The translations under genes were made by a program, and so were the position numbers. From the NCBI GenBank assembly GCA_907163375.1, contig CAJQUW010007913.1, positions 62,001-126,000 of the forward strand: a DNA stretch of 64,000 nucleotides, in the 5' to 3' direction. The DNA comes from Prostheceraeus crozeri (Eukaryota > Platyhelminthes > Polycladida > Euryleptidae). The notes under the pieces are model-generated. The model saw nothing but the letters and a program-made list of their open reading frames with translations. It did not search any database and was not told the DNA's origin. Positions 23,731-34,765 of this stretch are shown here, one piece after another (position 1 is the stretch's first letter; every line of letters starts with the position of its first letter).

Positions 23731-24760
23731 CATTCAAGTAATTTGACAAAACAGGGCCAAAGGGCATCTCAAGACATGTTGTCAAGTTGTCAAATTGACA
23801 TTCATCTAACTCACAATCAAGCGTCAATAATCATTTTTGATATGTTGCAGTTACAAAGCGCAGTAGATTTAAATAATATCAGAAAAATAGAGACACTTTA
23901 ATTTGACCGCTTTCTTCTCTGTGAGTGCCAAAATGTCACCGCATCTTTCAATAGCCATGTAAATTGCATGATTATTGGGGGCGATAATCGAGATTCAATT
24001 CAACTCAAAATTTGCCGATTCGCAGGTCCCTAATTTAAACTTTCGATGCTTTTCTCAATCGGAGAACTAATCTTGGAGGTGTTGGCCCATGTAGAAATAT
24101 TTTCTTGCCATGAAACAGTGACTACTTCTTAGGCACATGTTGATGTCGATGTCGACTTCTTTTGAAACACATGCAGATTATTTCAGAATGAATGCATGAT
24201 ATTCATCATTTGATGGAGGACGGCGTTTACTGAAAGTGCTTGCAGGATTGAGTGAATTTTTGCCACACATTTTGAAAAAAACGTCCTGGTAAATCTATGA
24301 GATAAACATTGTACTTTCACAATGATTAATGTAGATCCAATCATTGAGAAGGAAATAAAGACAAGTATGAGAAATTCAGACCATTAAGTATAATATGCTT
24401 GCTGATATTGAAGTACTACAAAATCGCAACTTCACTCACTTTGAGCGACGTCCTGTGTTTTGAAAAACCCGAATTTCCATTTGAACTGGAAGCCAATCAT
24501 AAATGCCCCTCTCGACACCAAAATATACTGAATTCGGAACTCACATTAGCACAATCAAGTGACAAATAGTGAATCTAGATGCATACATGGAAGGCGAAAA
24601 TCCATAGGCCTACACGCAAAATTCAATTCTGTTCCCTTATCAACAACTTTGATGAGTGTCATGGATTTCAGAAGCAGTCCTAAAGCTTTGCACTTTGCTT
24701 CGAAGCAAAACCAAAATCATAGATTTCTAGTGTTATACCGAAGATATTTAACATCATTAT
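23731..24760. other. No supported gene
   Basis: No exon, RNA gene or bounded repeat is visible up to the inverted-repeat-bounded unit that starts at 24761. Confidence 0.4.
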
Positions 24761-24883
24761 AGAATGTCTGTCTTATTTCCCATGTAAATATCCTATTAAA
24801 TATATTTTCTTTTTTTGTAAGAATACCTTTACTTTAAGAAATATATTTACCAAAGACATGAATATGCACGCAAAATAGCAGTA

Positions 24884-25165
24884 ATTGTACTCCTAGATAT
24901 CATTGCACTGCACATGTTAAGAAATCTATGAATCAATGAGTAACGATATAGGCCTATTAAATGGATGTAAAAATTGCGATAATAATATTATATCTATAAT
25001 GTTATAATAGTATATAATTTTACATGATCTATATTTAATAATCTATATAATTATAATACTATAATAATATCATCGCTATTTTTACATGAATTTACATCGT
25101 TACTCATCGATTCCTAGATTTTTTAACATATGCAGTGCAACGATATCCAGGAGTAGGCTACAATT
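24884..25165. repeat. Large imperfect palindrome (foldback, about 280 bp)
   Basis: The left arm (GTACTCCTAGATATCATTGC, TGCACATGTTAAGAAATCTA, CAATGAGTAACGAT, ATGTAAAAATTGCGATAATA) is mirrored by the right arm ending CTACTCCTGGATATCG when read in reverse. The arms meet in an A/T-only centre near 25020. It is non-coding and would fold into a long hairpin, as in MITE foldbacks. Confidence 0.65.
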
Positions 25166-25332
25166 ATAAGATAAACAATTCATCTTAGTAAGATGAAATA
25201 ACATAAACGATGGACTTCTAAATAATTTGACTGTGATCGTATGATTTAATTCAACTTAGTCTACCTGTCTATTTTCAGCCTTTTATTTAGAAGTCCATGC
25301 AGAAAACAAATCATCTTTAATAATATCATAAA

Positions 25333-26818
25333 TCAAAAGTTCATCTCAAGAGATGAGCCATCAGAGTTATGTACACTTATTCTTTTTGGAGCAATTTTCA
25401 ATTCTTTGCAGAAATCTTTTAGATCATTCAAAGTGGTGGGTCCACCGACAGATTGTTCAATAGTATTCGTTGTTACAGCATCCGTAATTGTTGTTATTGT
25501 GTTGCTGCATTCTATGTTTGAGTTATTCACTTGATTAGATAACACATTCGAAGCTAATCGCATTCTTTTGTCCGATACCTCATCGTATACATCAATACAT
25601 TCACTACGATGGCCGGATATTTTCTTAGCTAGTTTCTTGTTTCCTGTTTTCTCAATAATTCTTGTAACTGCTGTTCGTCTTCCACTTTGGTTGGTGTAAT
25701 TTCCGCCAAATCCAGCCGCTTCCATGAGTGATCGAATAGTCAAAGACAATGTATTGTGACCCATGGGTATGGGATTATACCATTTGGTAGCTGTGTGGTG
25801 CGGATGTGTTGCAGAAATAAGGCTTGTGTATTGCATATAGCTGGTCTGAGATTTATCATCTTATAAAGTCTTATCACACAATGATTGGCATTTTCTGACG
25901 GCCAGATTCTCACAGATTTTGGTTCGATGTGATGATGCTTTAGGCCATGATTGTTGGTTTTTGATGTGTTTTCATAATACTCCAAGATTTCAATATTTGT
26001 TTTGTACTGAACAAGATTTAGATTGCCATTTTCTCCGTATGATAATTGTCGTAATTCAGCTCCTCCTCTTAATCCACATTGCTTTGAAAGCAAAAAAAGC
26101 AAAGTGCGATTCAGCTTCTTCGGATTATCGTCCCCAAGATAAAATCTGTTTCATAGATCTTCCTCCTGTTCTTCTGTTATAGATACCGCTCTTTTCGGCT
26201 GTTCATCGTTTCCTTCCTTAGCGGTCTCCTTCATGGCGCCGTCTAGCGCGTTTCGAGCATCTTCAAAGTCGGAGTCCGTAAATATATTCCAGTTTTTCTT
26301 TTCTTTTTTGCGAAGCCAATAATTTATACCGTTAATAAGTTGTCTTAAAGACTCGCTCGGATACTTCAAACCATTTCTTTTTCGTACTTCAAACACAAAA
26401 AACTTCAATGCCGAATTAAGATTGGCTTTTGTTATATCTTTGAGAGACGAATGTCCATTCTCAGATAGAAACATCAAGGCTTCTGAATTACTTGCCAAAA
26501 TGTGTTCGTTTCGTTCTCGGACCCACTGGTTGAAGGTTCCACATGCCCATTTAGCATTGCTTAATGTTTTTGTGGAGTTTGTTTTTCTATTCTTAAATCA
26601 ATATCAGAGATGGAGGATGGTAATTCATTTCGTGATGTCCTTGATTGTTCATTTTCTAAGTTGAGCGGTGTAAATATTGAGGATAATTGCTGCTGTTGGA
26701 CTATGGCGTTCAGATTTAGAGTTGTTGAAGTTGTATTCGTTGAAAAATCGTAATTCGCCAAAAATTCGTCAAGTGTGTTAAAATCTTCATCATCAAACAA
26801 TTCGTTAGATAGAGACAT
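25333..26818 (-). pseudogene. Crypton-type tyrosine recombinase (DUF3504-like), interrupted
   Basis: Four minus-strand frames together span a recombinase. An N-terminal acidic region lies at 26818-26561, then an SAM-like core-binding part (FLSENGHSSLKDITKANL, LRQLINGINYWLR) at 26498-26151. The start of the catalytic domain (CGLRGGAELRQLSY, first Arg) lies at 26102-25740, and its end at 25836-25333 contains TNQSGRRTAVTR (second Arg), SGHRSECIDVYDE (His/Arg and likely Tyr) and GHNTLS. These are the R..HxxR..Y motifs of Crypton/KCTD1-like recombinases. About three frame breaks make it non-functional as read, although introns are an alternative explanation. The C-terminal tail of about 70 residues is not recognised. 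Confidence 0.75.
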
Positions 26819-26970
26819 GTTTCAATATGAATGATATGATCTCAAATGGAATCATTGCAAACGAAGTTTGAATACAATAAACAAAATTTCTAGGGTGTTA
26901 TTAGATTGTAAGAAATCCCTAGGTAATTCTTACAAATGCATAGAAATAAGACAGACATTCTCTAAATTGC

Positions 26971-27109
26971 TTAGAGGATAATTTGGCAAATCTGTCATTG
27001 ATATCTCGGTATCATTAACATAGATATGCCCGAGGGCTAAAGCCCTCGGGCATATCTTTGTTAATGATACCTTTCTATCTATGATAGTTTTACCAAATTA
27101 TCCTCTAAC
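26971..27109. repeat. Palindrome with perfect GC-rich core
   Basis: The centre is GATATGCCCGAGGGCT mirrored by AGCCCTCGGGCATATC around 27038-27041. It extends outward through GTATCATTAACA/TGTTAATGATAC, and again through AGAGGATAATTTGG/CCAAATTATCCTCT at the outer ends. The GC-rich core stands out in AT-rich surroundings. It begins 10 bp outside the Crypton-bearing unit. It may be a small MITE or a strong hairpin. Confidence 0.65.
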
Positions 27110-28016
27110 CATTACACAGAAATTCATGATAAAACTGCTAAAACTAATTTATTTGAGACACAAGAAATACGAGGGTGCACAATAACTGTCACGACATAAA
27201 TCTGCAATAATAAAAGAAAACGCTAAAGATCTACTATCTAGGCACACAAAAATACTTAAGCTCAACACGGCTCTGTCTTTCCCCTACACCTTGCCGACCC
27301 CAGTAATAAAAGTATAAAAAATTCATGATGAAATAAATCCTAGAAATCGCAAGAATGCATGCCGCTTATATCAAAAAGTGTAAAACACAGCGCGGAAAGA
27401 GAAATAGATAACCAACAGTTTTGAAGCTGTGCTGCATGATGGTTGTAGGTGTAAATTTCAGCAATCTAGCAGTTGCTTCTTAGTTCACTGCGTATATGAT
27501 GAAGCACTGATATTTAACTTTTAAAAATTTAGAAAGTCCGAGTCAAAGATTTAATACGAGTCCCCGTAGGGGACGATAATAATCGTAAATAATAATAATA
27601 AATCGCCAGTTTTTTAGCTAACTAGAATGTATCCAAGAAAAGAAGATAAAGTTAAGAGATGAGGGAAATAAATAATTGCGATCAAAGTGCTTCTGAGACT
27701 ATGAATTACATGGAATATCGCCATAAATCGGCATTTAAATTAACTTTTCATCATTTCAAATCAAAGACATCCTAAATTGATTCATGCCTTTATCATAAGT
27801 GATCAGAGATTGTGCCCGACATTTACACCATGCCGCATCTCAAGTAACCCTTATCCGTTCCCGATAGAGGATTATTGAGTACACATTTCCTCTCATGCAG
27901 ATCAGATGGAAGTCTTTGATTGGAGACAATTTGACGAATGAAATTTACATCAGAAGGATAAAATACGACCGAGATCATAGACGGAGCCTTCTCAACCGTG
28001 CCAGATTCCCATAACA

Positions 28017-28107
28017 ATGCTCACTAGAAATCTCCTTATTCCTTTCATTTCTTTATTTTTATATTTCCTATTTCTCACATCAGCTTCTGAAAGAGATGAC
28101 AACGACG
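28017..28107 (+). CDS. Signal-peptide exon of a candidate secreted precursor
   Basis: The frame opens with ATG at 28017 and encodes MLTRNLLIPFISLFLYFLFL, then TSASERDDND. This is a textbook signal peptide: a basic n-region, a 15-residue hydrophobic core and a small-residue cleavage site near SAS, followed by an acidic stretch. The exon ends in phase 1 at ACG with donor GTGAGTAC at 28108. Translation past the donor soon leaves a coding-like composition, which supports splicing. The downstream exon at 49308 has a matching phase and continues the acidic propeptide into KR-flanked peptides. The signal exon is convincing; the link to 49308 is inference, and other exons could intervene. Minus-strand frames here are shadows. 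Confidence 0.55.
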
Positions 28108-28223
28108 GTGAGTACTTTTCCGATTTTTGTATAGATCTACAAAAAAGAAGCAATTACCAAGCAAATAATGTACAGAGTGCATTATCTTTACATTTAATCA
28201 TGCAATAGTGAGCTTCTATTATA

Positions 28224-30031
28224 CAAGGTGTCTCAATAGTTCCGCATGATAGGAAAACTATGGTAATGTACAAAGCAATCCATTTACTGTGTTAACACTG
28301 AAACATTGAATAGGTTGCAGATATCTTATGCACAATACAAAATATTTTATGGAAATCACAGAATTATGTAAAGAATTACATGTAGCTTCTGAAAAGTCAC
28401 AAAAGATGTTCAAACTGACCACCGCTTTATTCAATACATTTTCAGCATCGACCCAGAACACATTCTTCGTTCGTAGAATGACACTAGCATCAATTTTGGC
28501 TATTTCATTTGATATTCTATTCTTTATAGCACCAAGCGTTCTAGGTCTGGTGTTGAATGCGACCTACTTCAAATCCTGGATGCGGAGTCGGAGTCTCGGA
28601 GTCCAATCATTTTTGCTTAGTCGGAGTCCTACTCCGGCCTATAACAAGACCCGAAACATAATACAAACAAATTATTTATCCTCGTGCATAGCTGTCACTG
28701 TCTTGATGTCAACTTTCTCCGTCAAACAAAAGTACAGAGATAGCAGAGCATGCAACGCTTGCAACAGTTGAGGGAATGAACCGTGATAGTGAAAAAAGGA
28801 TTGTCTTTTCACTCGGTGATTTAGGAGAGAAGACAAGCCTTCCTAGACTCGATCACACCTACGCACCAAAGGTCACATCAGAGGCAAAAATGAAATACTA
28901 GACCGGAGAGAAACCGTGTGAAGCGCACATCAACAAGATGGGAGGAGCAGAATCGCATGCATCCAATTTAAAGCGACATGTGATAAACTTTCATCGAAAA
29001 TGATTGATAATTGAAACAGCAATGATCACTAAAAATAAGTTCCGGTACGCCTATAATGATCTATGATGTAGGCTACCAGTTTTTTTCAAAAAACTGGGCT
29101 ATATATACTTTCCACCCGGAGTCGGAGTCCTGTCAACCGCCGGAGTCGGAATCGGAGTCCTATCAAAATGATAGAACTCCGCATCCCTGCTTCAAATGTC
29201 CCCAAAGGAAAAATCGAGTGGGCTTCGATTTGGAGATCTTGGTGGCCACTCTACTGCACCTCGCCTTCCTATCTATTGTCGAGGAAATGTCTTATCGAGA
29301 AAATTGCGCACATCCAGACCGAGGTGTGGTGGCGCTCCATCCTGCTGGAACCATAGTTGTTGCTGTTCCTGTAATGGTTATTTATTGAAGATCGGCTCAA
29401 GAAAAGTTTGAAGCAGAGATATGTACCGGGATACGAATCTTTTGTAGTCTGCTCATAAAAAATGAGCCGACAACTCGATTTCCGCAAATCGGGTACCAAA
29501 CCACTATCCTTGGAGCTTTTGCATGTTGGAATCTTCCATCCAGTGGGGATTATTATCGCAACATTAACGATAGTTTTGTCTGTTTACATGTGAAGAAAGA
29601 TAAAGCATAGCTTCATCGCTGAACATAACGGACTGGGTAAAGGATGTCGGTTGTTGCAACATCCATTCCCAAAATTCCATGCGTTTATCTGCGTCATCGT
29701 CATACAGATCTTGGACCAGGTGCACTTTGTATGGATAAAATTTATGTCTTTGCAAGATCCGATGAGCTGATGCTCGACTGACACTACATTCTTGACTCGA
29801 TTTGTTCTTGGTCGATGTATTGAATAAAACGGTGGTCAGTATGAACATCTTTTGTGACTTTTCAGAAGCTACATGTAATTCTTTACATAATTCTGTGATT
29901 TCCATAAAATATTTTGTATTGTGCATAAGATATCTGTAACCTATTCAATGTTTCAGTGTTAACACAGTAAAATGGATTGCTTTGTAGATTACTATATATT
30001 TCCTATGGTGCGGAACTATTGAGACACCCTG
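28224..30031 (-). mobile_element. Mariner-type transposon with long inverted ends (host of a nested hAT)
   Basis: Termini are CAAGGTGTCTCAATAGTTCC at left and the reverse complement of CAGGGTGTCTCAATAGTTCC at right, each beside a TA (28222-28223 and 30032-30033), as in Tc1/mariner insertions. The inverted ends are long: about 230 bp at 28224-28460 matches 29790-30031 in reverse. The minus strand encodes a decayed transposase with FSDEAMLYLSSHVNRQNYRY, WFQQDGAPPHLGLD, EWPPRSPNRSPLDFFLWGHL and RPRTLGAIKNRI. The second-to-third acidic spacing is about 41 residues by my count, ending in D (DD41D-like). The transposase is split by a hAT insertion at 28575-29189 and has further breaks. Confidence 0.8.
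28575..29189 (+). mobile_element. hAT element nested in the mariner-type transposon
   Basis: A perfect 8-bp target duplication CTTCAAAT flanks it (28567-28574 and 29190-29197). Ends are CCTGGATGCGGAGTCGGAGT and the reverse of CAGGGATGCGGAGTTC, with GGAGTC repeats just inside both ends, a style known from hAT elements. The interior reads TGEKPCEAHINKMGG then SHASNLKRHVINFHRK, a zinc-finger-like stretch consistent with the BED finger region of a hAT transposase. The rest of the transposase is absent. The mariner transposase frame resumes on both sides of the insertion. Confidence 0.8.
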
Positions 30032-30039
30032 TAGATTGG

Positions 30040-30647
30040 TTTGAGTAACGCATATTACATACCGGATATTTCAAGACCACCGATAGAACTCATAAAATGT
30101 AATCGACAATATCGCATATATGCACTTACAGCAATTTTCTTCTTTTCGATAGAAGTTGTGTTTATACTTATCCGGATCCTGTGTTAACATTTCAGCGGTT
30201 AATTGGGGAAAAGGCACTTAAAAGCTTGGCCCCAGACTGTCAGCAAGTAATATCTCACATGTGTTTAGAAAGTAATATTGCACATGTGCATTCACAATGT
30301 GAATTGCACTCAATTGCAGTCCTTTCTTGGATTCAATTTATATTTGAAAATATCTTATTGATAGTGGAAAGATGTTAAAAGGCACATGCTGAGATCGTTT
30401 CCATTTTCGAAAAGTATCGTAATCTACAGACTGTTTTTGCTTTTATTGAAAAGTTTGAGATTTGATACACAGTAGGTATTAACCAATAACCTTGAAATTA
30501 GATATAATTGTCGTGACAACGGAGATAAGTTGCATTCGCATTCATAAAACTAACAGAAGGCAAGGCACAATCACATATTGCGAGATGATGCATAGTCCCT
30601 TAATGTAATGTAGGGGCCGATGGCCTAAAACGTCCATTCGCTCTTCT
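30040..30647. other. No supported gene
   Basis: The frame 30181-30378 shows no domain or splice context. I see no repeat boundary before the LINE tail. Confidence 0.35.
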
Positions 30648-31073
30648 TTGATTTTTTCACAAGTCCCTAGCATAGCAAATGAGGAGCTGTCCCTCCCTCG
30701 CGCTGTCCGTTGTCAGCTCTCACGTCTTCGTTGCAACGGCCACAGCCTTCCTCTCAACTCCTATCTTCACAGGATTGGCAGGTCCACTTCTCCTGACTTC
30801 CCTGTTTGTGGTGTAAACCACGATGTACCCCACTTACTGTGCTCTTGCCCCTCCCTCTATTCTACCCTAACGGCTATACTCGGGTCCTCGGGCTTTGTTT
30901 TTCGCCCGTGGGGGTTGCCCGCCTTCTCGGCCTCCGAGGCGGACGCCACGCCCCTATCCGCTGGACGGGGTCGGGTAATCCAGCCAGCCAGCCAGCGTAG
31001 TAAATTAGTGCGGTTTTTCGAATTTAATGGACGTGTGCCCGATATACATAATAAAACTGTTGAAAATTTTTAG
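30648..31073 (+). pseudogene. LINE C-terminal remnant with zinc-knuckle-like motif
   Basis: The frame contains HRIGRSTSPDFPVCGVNHDV then PHLLCSCPSLYST. It matches the C-x2-C-type motif followed by H-x3-C (CGxxxDVxHLLxxCP) at the C-terminus of Jockey/I/R1-type LINE polymerases. GRVIQPASQ, KLVRFFEFNGRV and a stop follow. It is markedly GC-richer (cggcctccgaggcggacg) than the surroundings. CCAGCCAGCCAGCCAGC forms a short tandem repeat near 30980. No reverse transcriptase core is visible upstream, so this is a 5'-truncated or decayed copy. Confidence 0.6.
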
Positions 31074-32519
31074 AAAACTGCTTATTGCAATTATAATTGT
31101 ATTAAATTCTTAGTTATATCATTAATTTGGTCAATGGAATCGCACCATGGCTATCGCACCAACCTGAGACTATGAGATTATCGTTCACATTCCCATGAAT
31201 CTTTGCTGCCGTGGAATCTGGTCGGCATTTACATGGGTATCATGTCGATCACCGGTGAGATGAAATAAGCATTTAATGATATGTACTGTACATGTACATC
31301 TACTGAAGAGATAAGTTTATATTCCTTCTAATCTTTGACATGATCATTATAAGAAAATTGACCTGCATTGGGCAGAAGTCTTCTATCAGCAATGAACAAG
31401 GTGTTATTAAGAAGTCACTACTTCAAGATGCTAGAAATGCGTTTGCACTGTTTGATTCATAAAATGTCCAATAGTTATCTACATTTGATGGGATCGGACG
31501 TATAAGGGGATAAGCCACATTTTTTCAAAAACAGAGATATTTCAACCCATGTTATATTAGGTCTGGATGCTTCTTTTGGCTGAGTTATACGCAGATTGGA
31601 GGTTTTCTTATATGATTTCCAGAAAGTGCACAAGGGGATAAGCACAAATTTAATTTAATCTTATCTAAATTTCAAATTTCATTTTGATCTCTAATATTAA
31701 TATTTAATTTTAAAGCTGAATGCCGTCAATTTTCTGAAAAAATAGTGATCGTGTACTAAAAAGTCAGAGTGTTGATAAAAGTAGACAATGTGAATAAAGA
31801 TTTTTTGAATTAAATAAATTATTTTAAACGAAAGGATCAAATTAAATACTGCTTCAATTAACATTTTTTTGAAAGATAGTGGACGTATACTGAATTGGAA
31901 AGGTTTGGTAAAGATACTTCAATATACGACAGCTTTAATCATGAGCACGTAAAAGTGGATAAGCCACATAAATTGGGTTACATGTTTTCATTCGGCCGCC
32001 TCTATGAGTCTTAATCTTTGCTACTTGATCAGCTGATAATTCATGCGCATGGGCTCGTAGCCTCTGACGGTCAGGCGACTAGCGGACATAGCTTTTGTAT
32101 GATGATATTTCAAAACCTTTAAATTACTTTCCTGTAAAATTGCGAGTGTGATTTATCCCCTTATTCGCCCAACCCTTCATCTCTTCAATAGTTCCACGCT
32201 TTTGTGCAAAACGCACGGAGGGGTAAACTATATTCAACCTTTGACTGATTGACATCCACTAGAATATTCCTAAGTGGCTCAGAGCTTGTGGAAATTGCCA
32301 CCTTAAGATGATGATAGAAATGAAGTAACGACAGCTTCAACATGGGACTATGATGCAATGTCAAACTGCACATGAAGACAATTTGAATTAGATTTGATTG
32401 CATAAAGCAAGTGTTTTCATATCTAGCCTCAGGCACCTCAGCCTTTTCATACTTAATGAGACATGAGGGGGGAGGGTCAGTGGGCTCGCTTGATGACATC
32501 TTAGTCTACTTGCTTGACG
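31074..32519. other. No supported gene
   Basis: AAGGGGATAAGCC(A/C)CA-like words recur near 31505, 31635, 31955 and 32150 (GTGGATAAGCCACAT, GTGATTTATCCCCTTA in reverse), hinting at a decayed repeat with this motif at its ends. No coding signal is seen. Confidence 0.35.
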
Positions 32520-32765
32520 GGCTTTCGATACCGGCGCTGCGGCCTTGTGGTAGAGTGTTCGCTCTGCGTCCGGAAGACCTTGGTTCAAACCTAGGTCGGG
32601 TCAAACCTAAGACTTCTAAAATAGGCACACTCTGCTGCATTCTTGCTAAACACAAACCACAAAGAGGATGAGAGTGGATAAATGACAACTCGGCCACATG
32701 GGAGAAGGGCTCCGTGCCTAATGTGCTTCTGAGTATGAACAAGGCTCATTTCTTTATTTATTTTA
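32520..32765 (+). mobile_element. tRNA-derived SINE, family S2, copy 1
   Basis: The tRNA-like head has GCGGCCTTGTGGTAGAGTGT (A box) and CTTGGTTCAAACCTAGG (B box). It is followed by a non-tRNA body (ACTTCTAAAATAGGCACAC, TGAGAGTGGATAAATG, CGGCCACATGGGAGAAGGGC, CTAATGTGCTTCTGAGTAT) and a T-rich tail TTTCTTTATTTATTTT. It aligns in reverse with 35943-36121. Confidence 0.7.
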
Positions 32766-34765
32766 CATCAGGAAATTTGATTCTACATGTAAGTAAAAGC
32801 CGCACTGCTTATTTACATGTACCACAACGGATGCCTATGAATTTTTAGGTATCGTTTGACGCTTATTTTTGTCTGCTCGACCACAACGAAAAGAGGGTCA
32901 ACCCTATTGTGCTTCGAGGCTAAATAAAGAATATTATCATTATTTATTAATATCATGTAAATAGGCCTACTTTTCAAACAAATCAACATATTTCCCACTC
33001 AAACTTTTTATCTCAAACACGCCAACTAAATGCCAACGATGACGACCATAGAACTTGACACATGACTACTCGCTCAGTGTGTGATAGCAGCTCATTCACA
33101 CACGTGCGCACTGATTGAGGCTTCCTTCTCCTTGATCATCAGTGTCTTCTAAACCCCGGGGGGCTGGCTGCCTAGCCCTATTGTTACACCGAATGCTTCA
33201 AATTTGTGAATTATAAGCTATCCTGACACTTACACATGAAGCTTGTATTCAAATTATGTGATGAAATTACAAAAGTCGGCTCTGGTCCGACACTCTGGAC
33301 TGATTTCCAACTCTGGTTTAGCAATATTAGTTGTCCTAGGAGGCGCTTTCACGATGTTCAAGCCTCTCATGATTAACTGAAATTGATTGACGGCGTCGTG
33401 TAGGAAAAACAATTCTTCACGGTCAATATTTCAATATATCAATGTCATCAGAAATAGGCCTACAGAACTCGTAACCATTACATTCATTTGCGTTCTCACA
33501 AAACAGCTGAGGAGATCAAAGTGTCAACGCTAACAGCAGTGAAAACTTTGACATTAGTCCTTCTTTGACGTCCGTCAACTTTCATATTGAACATTCATGG
33601 CGATTTGTCCATATAAGTCGCCAATTAGTCAACTGCGATCACGTGCGAAAGCAGCAGTTTAGCATTCGCGATCTCACAACACAATGCACTCCGGTGAGTT
33701 AACAAGACATATGGACAAGAAATAAGTGGAATTTGCACACAATCAACATTTTAGATAACCACAAAGTCATTCAACACATGATTGATTGTAGCTGGCTTTT
33801 CTTGCATTCTGTGACCTGAATAAGAGTGGATTGGGACCCAATGACCCAATAATTTAAGTGAGATATGACATAAGAATCGTTGTGAAAATGATGGTTTAAA
33901 ATATATTGACATCAATGGATGCAATAACACAATCATAAAAAAGTAAATTGGAAAATGTGACTCCAGGTTAACTGAGACGTGTGAGGGCTAAATGTAGAGA
34001 ACCAATCAATTGACTCACAATAGTTGCTTTAAGTTGACTGACAAGCTGCATTTCCGAGGTCAAGAAAATAGGTATTCTATGGCCTCTGGAAGGCAAGAAA
34101 ATGTAGAGATCTGAAGCTGCGAAGCGGATTCCTTATTTTCTAATCTCTATGTCACTATGCGTTATGAGTCATGACGTAATTATAAATCCTATATATCTAC
34201 TGAAATTTTATCCTGCCGGCCTCAGACAAAATATCGTCTCCTCACTGCCCCACAGTTTCCTCGCCATGATTGTTAAATTAGTTAGATGCATTGCTTGAAC
34301 TCAATGACTTGTCTGATGTCCATGTTTATCATGAAGAGACGTTGGCATAGAGGACACTTCACCTCAAATTACAATCCTAATATTTGATTATAAAATATCC
34401 CATTTATGGGAGATTCTCCTGCTTTGGAAATATGATTCACTTTCTTTGTGATATTGTAATCTGAAACACATCTGATCTTCATTGTGAAAAAATCATTTTT
34501 CATTAGGAAAATTTGATACGACAACATTTTGACTAATCAAATGAAATAAGACACAGAATTAAAAACCTTTGCTGTTTTTACACGCATAAGAAAATATTCA
34601 AGCTTCTATCACTGAATCCCTGGAACACCAATAAAATGAAATGTTATGAGCCTTCGTAGACTGCTTGTGGCAGCAGCAAGCAATGCAACCGATAATCCGT
34701 GTTGACAGCCCTTTCCGAGAAAAAAGCAGACAGAGCTCAAAACCTAAATAAAAAAACGGACCATC
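32766..34765. other. No supported gene
   Basis: Two kilobases with no domain-bearing frame, RNA gene or bounded repeat that I can recognise. Confidence 0.4.

Larger units (their letters stand above)
24761..26961 (-). mobile_element. Inverted-repeat-bounded unit carrying a Crypton-type recombinase
   Basis: A 19-bp sequence AGAATGTCTGTCTTATTTC at 24761-24779 is repeated perfectly as its reverse complement at 26943-26961. The match resumes further in (GTAAGAATACCT near 24821 against AGGTAATTCTTAC near 26921), so the ends are related over about 40-60 bp. Inside are a 280-bp palindrome, a 15-bp inverted pair (25210-25224 and 25284-25298) and a tyrosine recombinase gene. Cryptons normally lack terminal inverted repeats, so this is either a variant or a Crypton nested in another element. 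No clear target duplication is visible. Confidence 0.5.
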
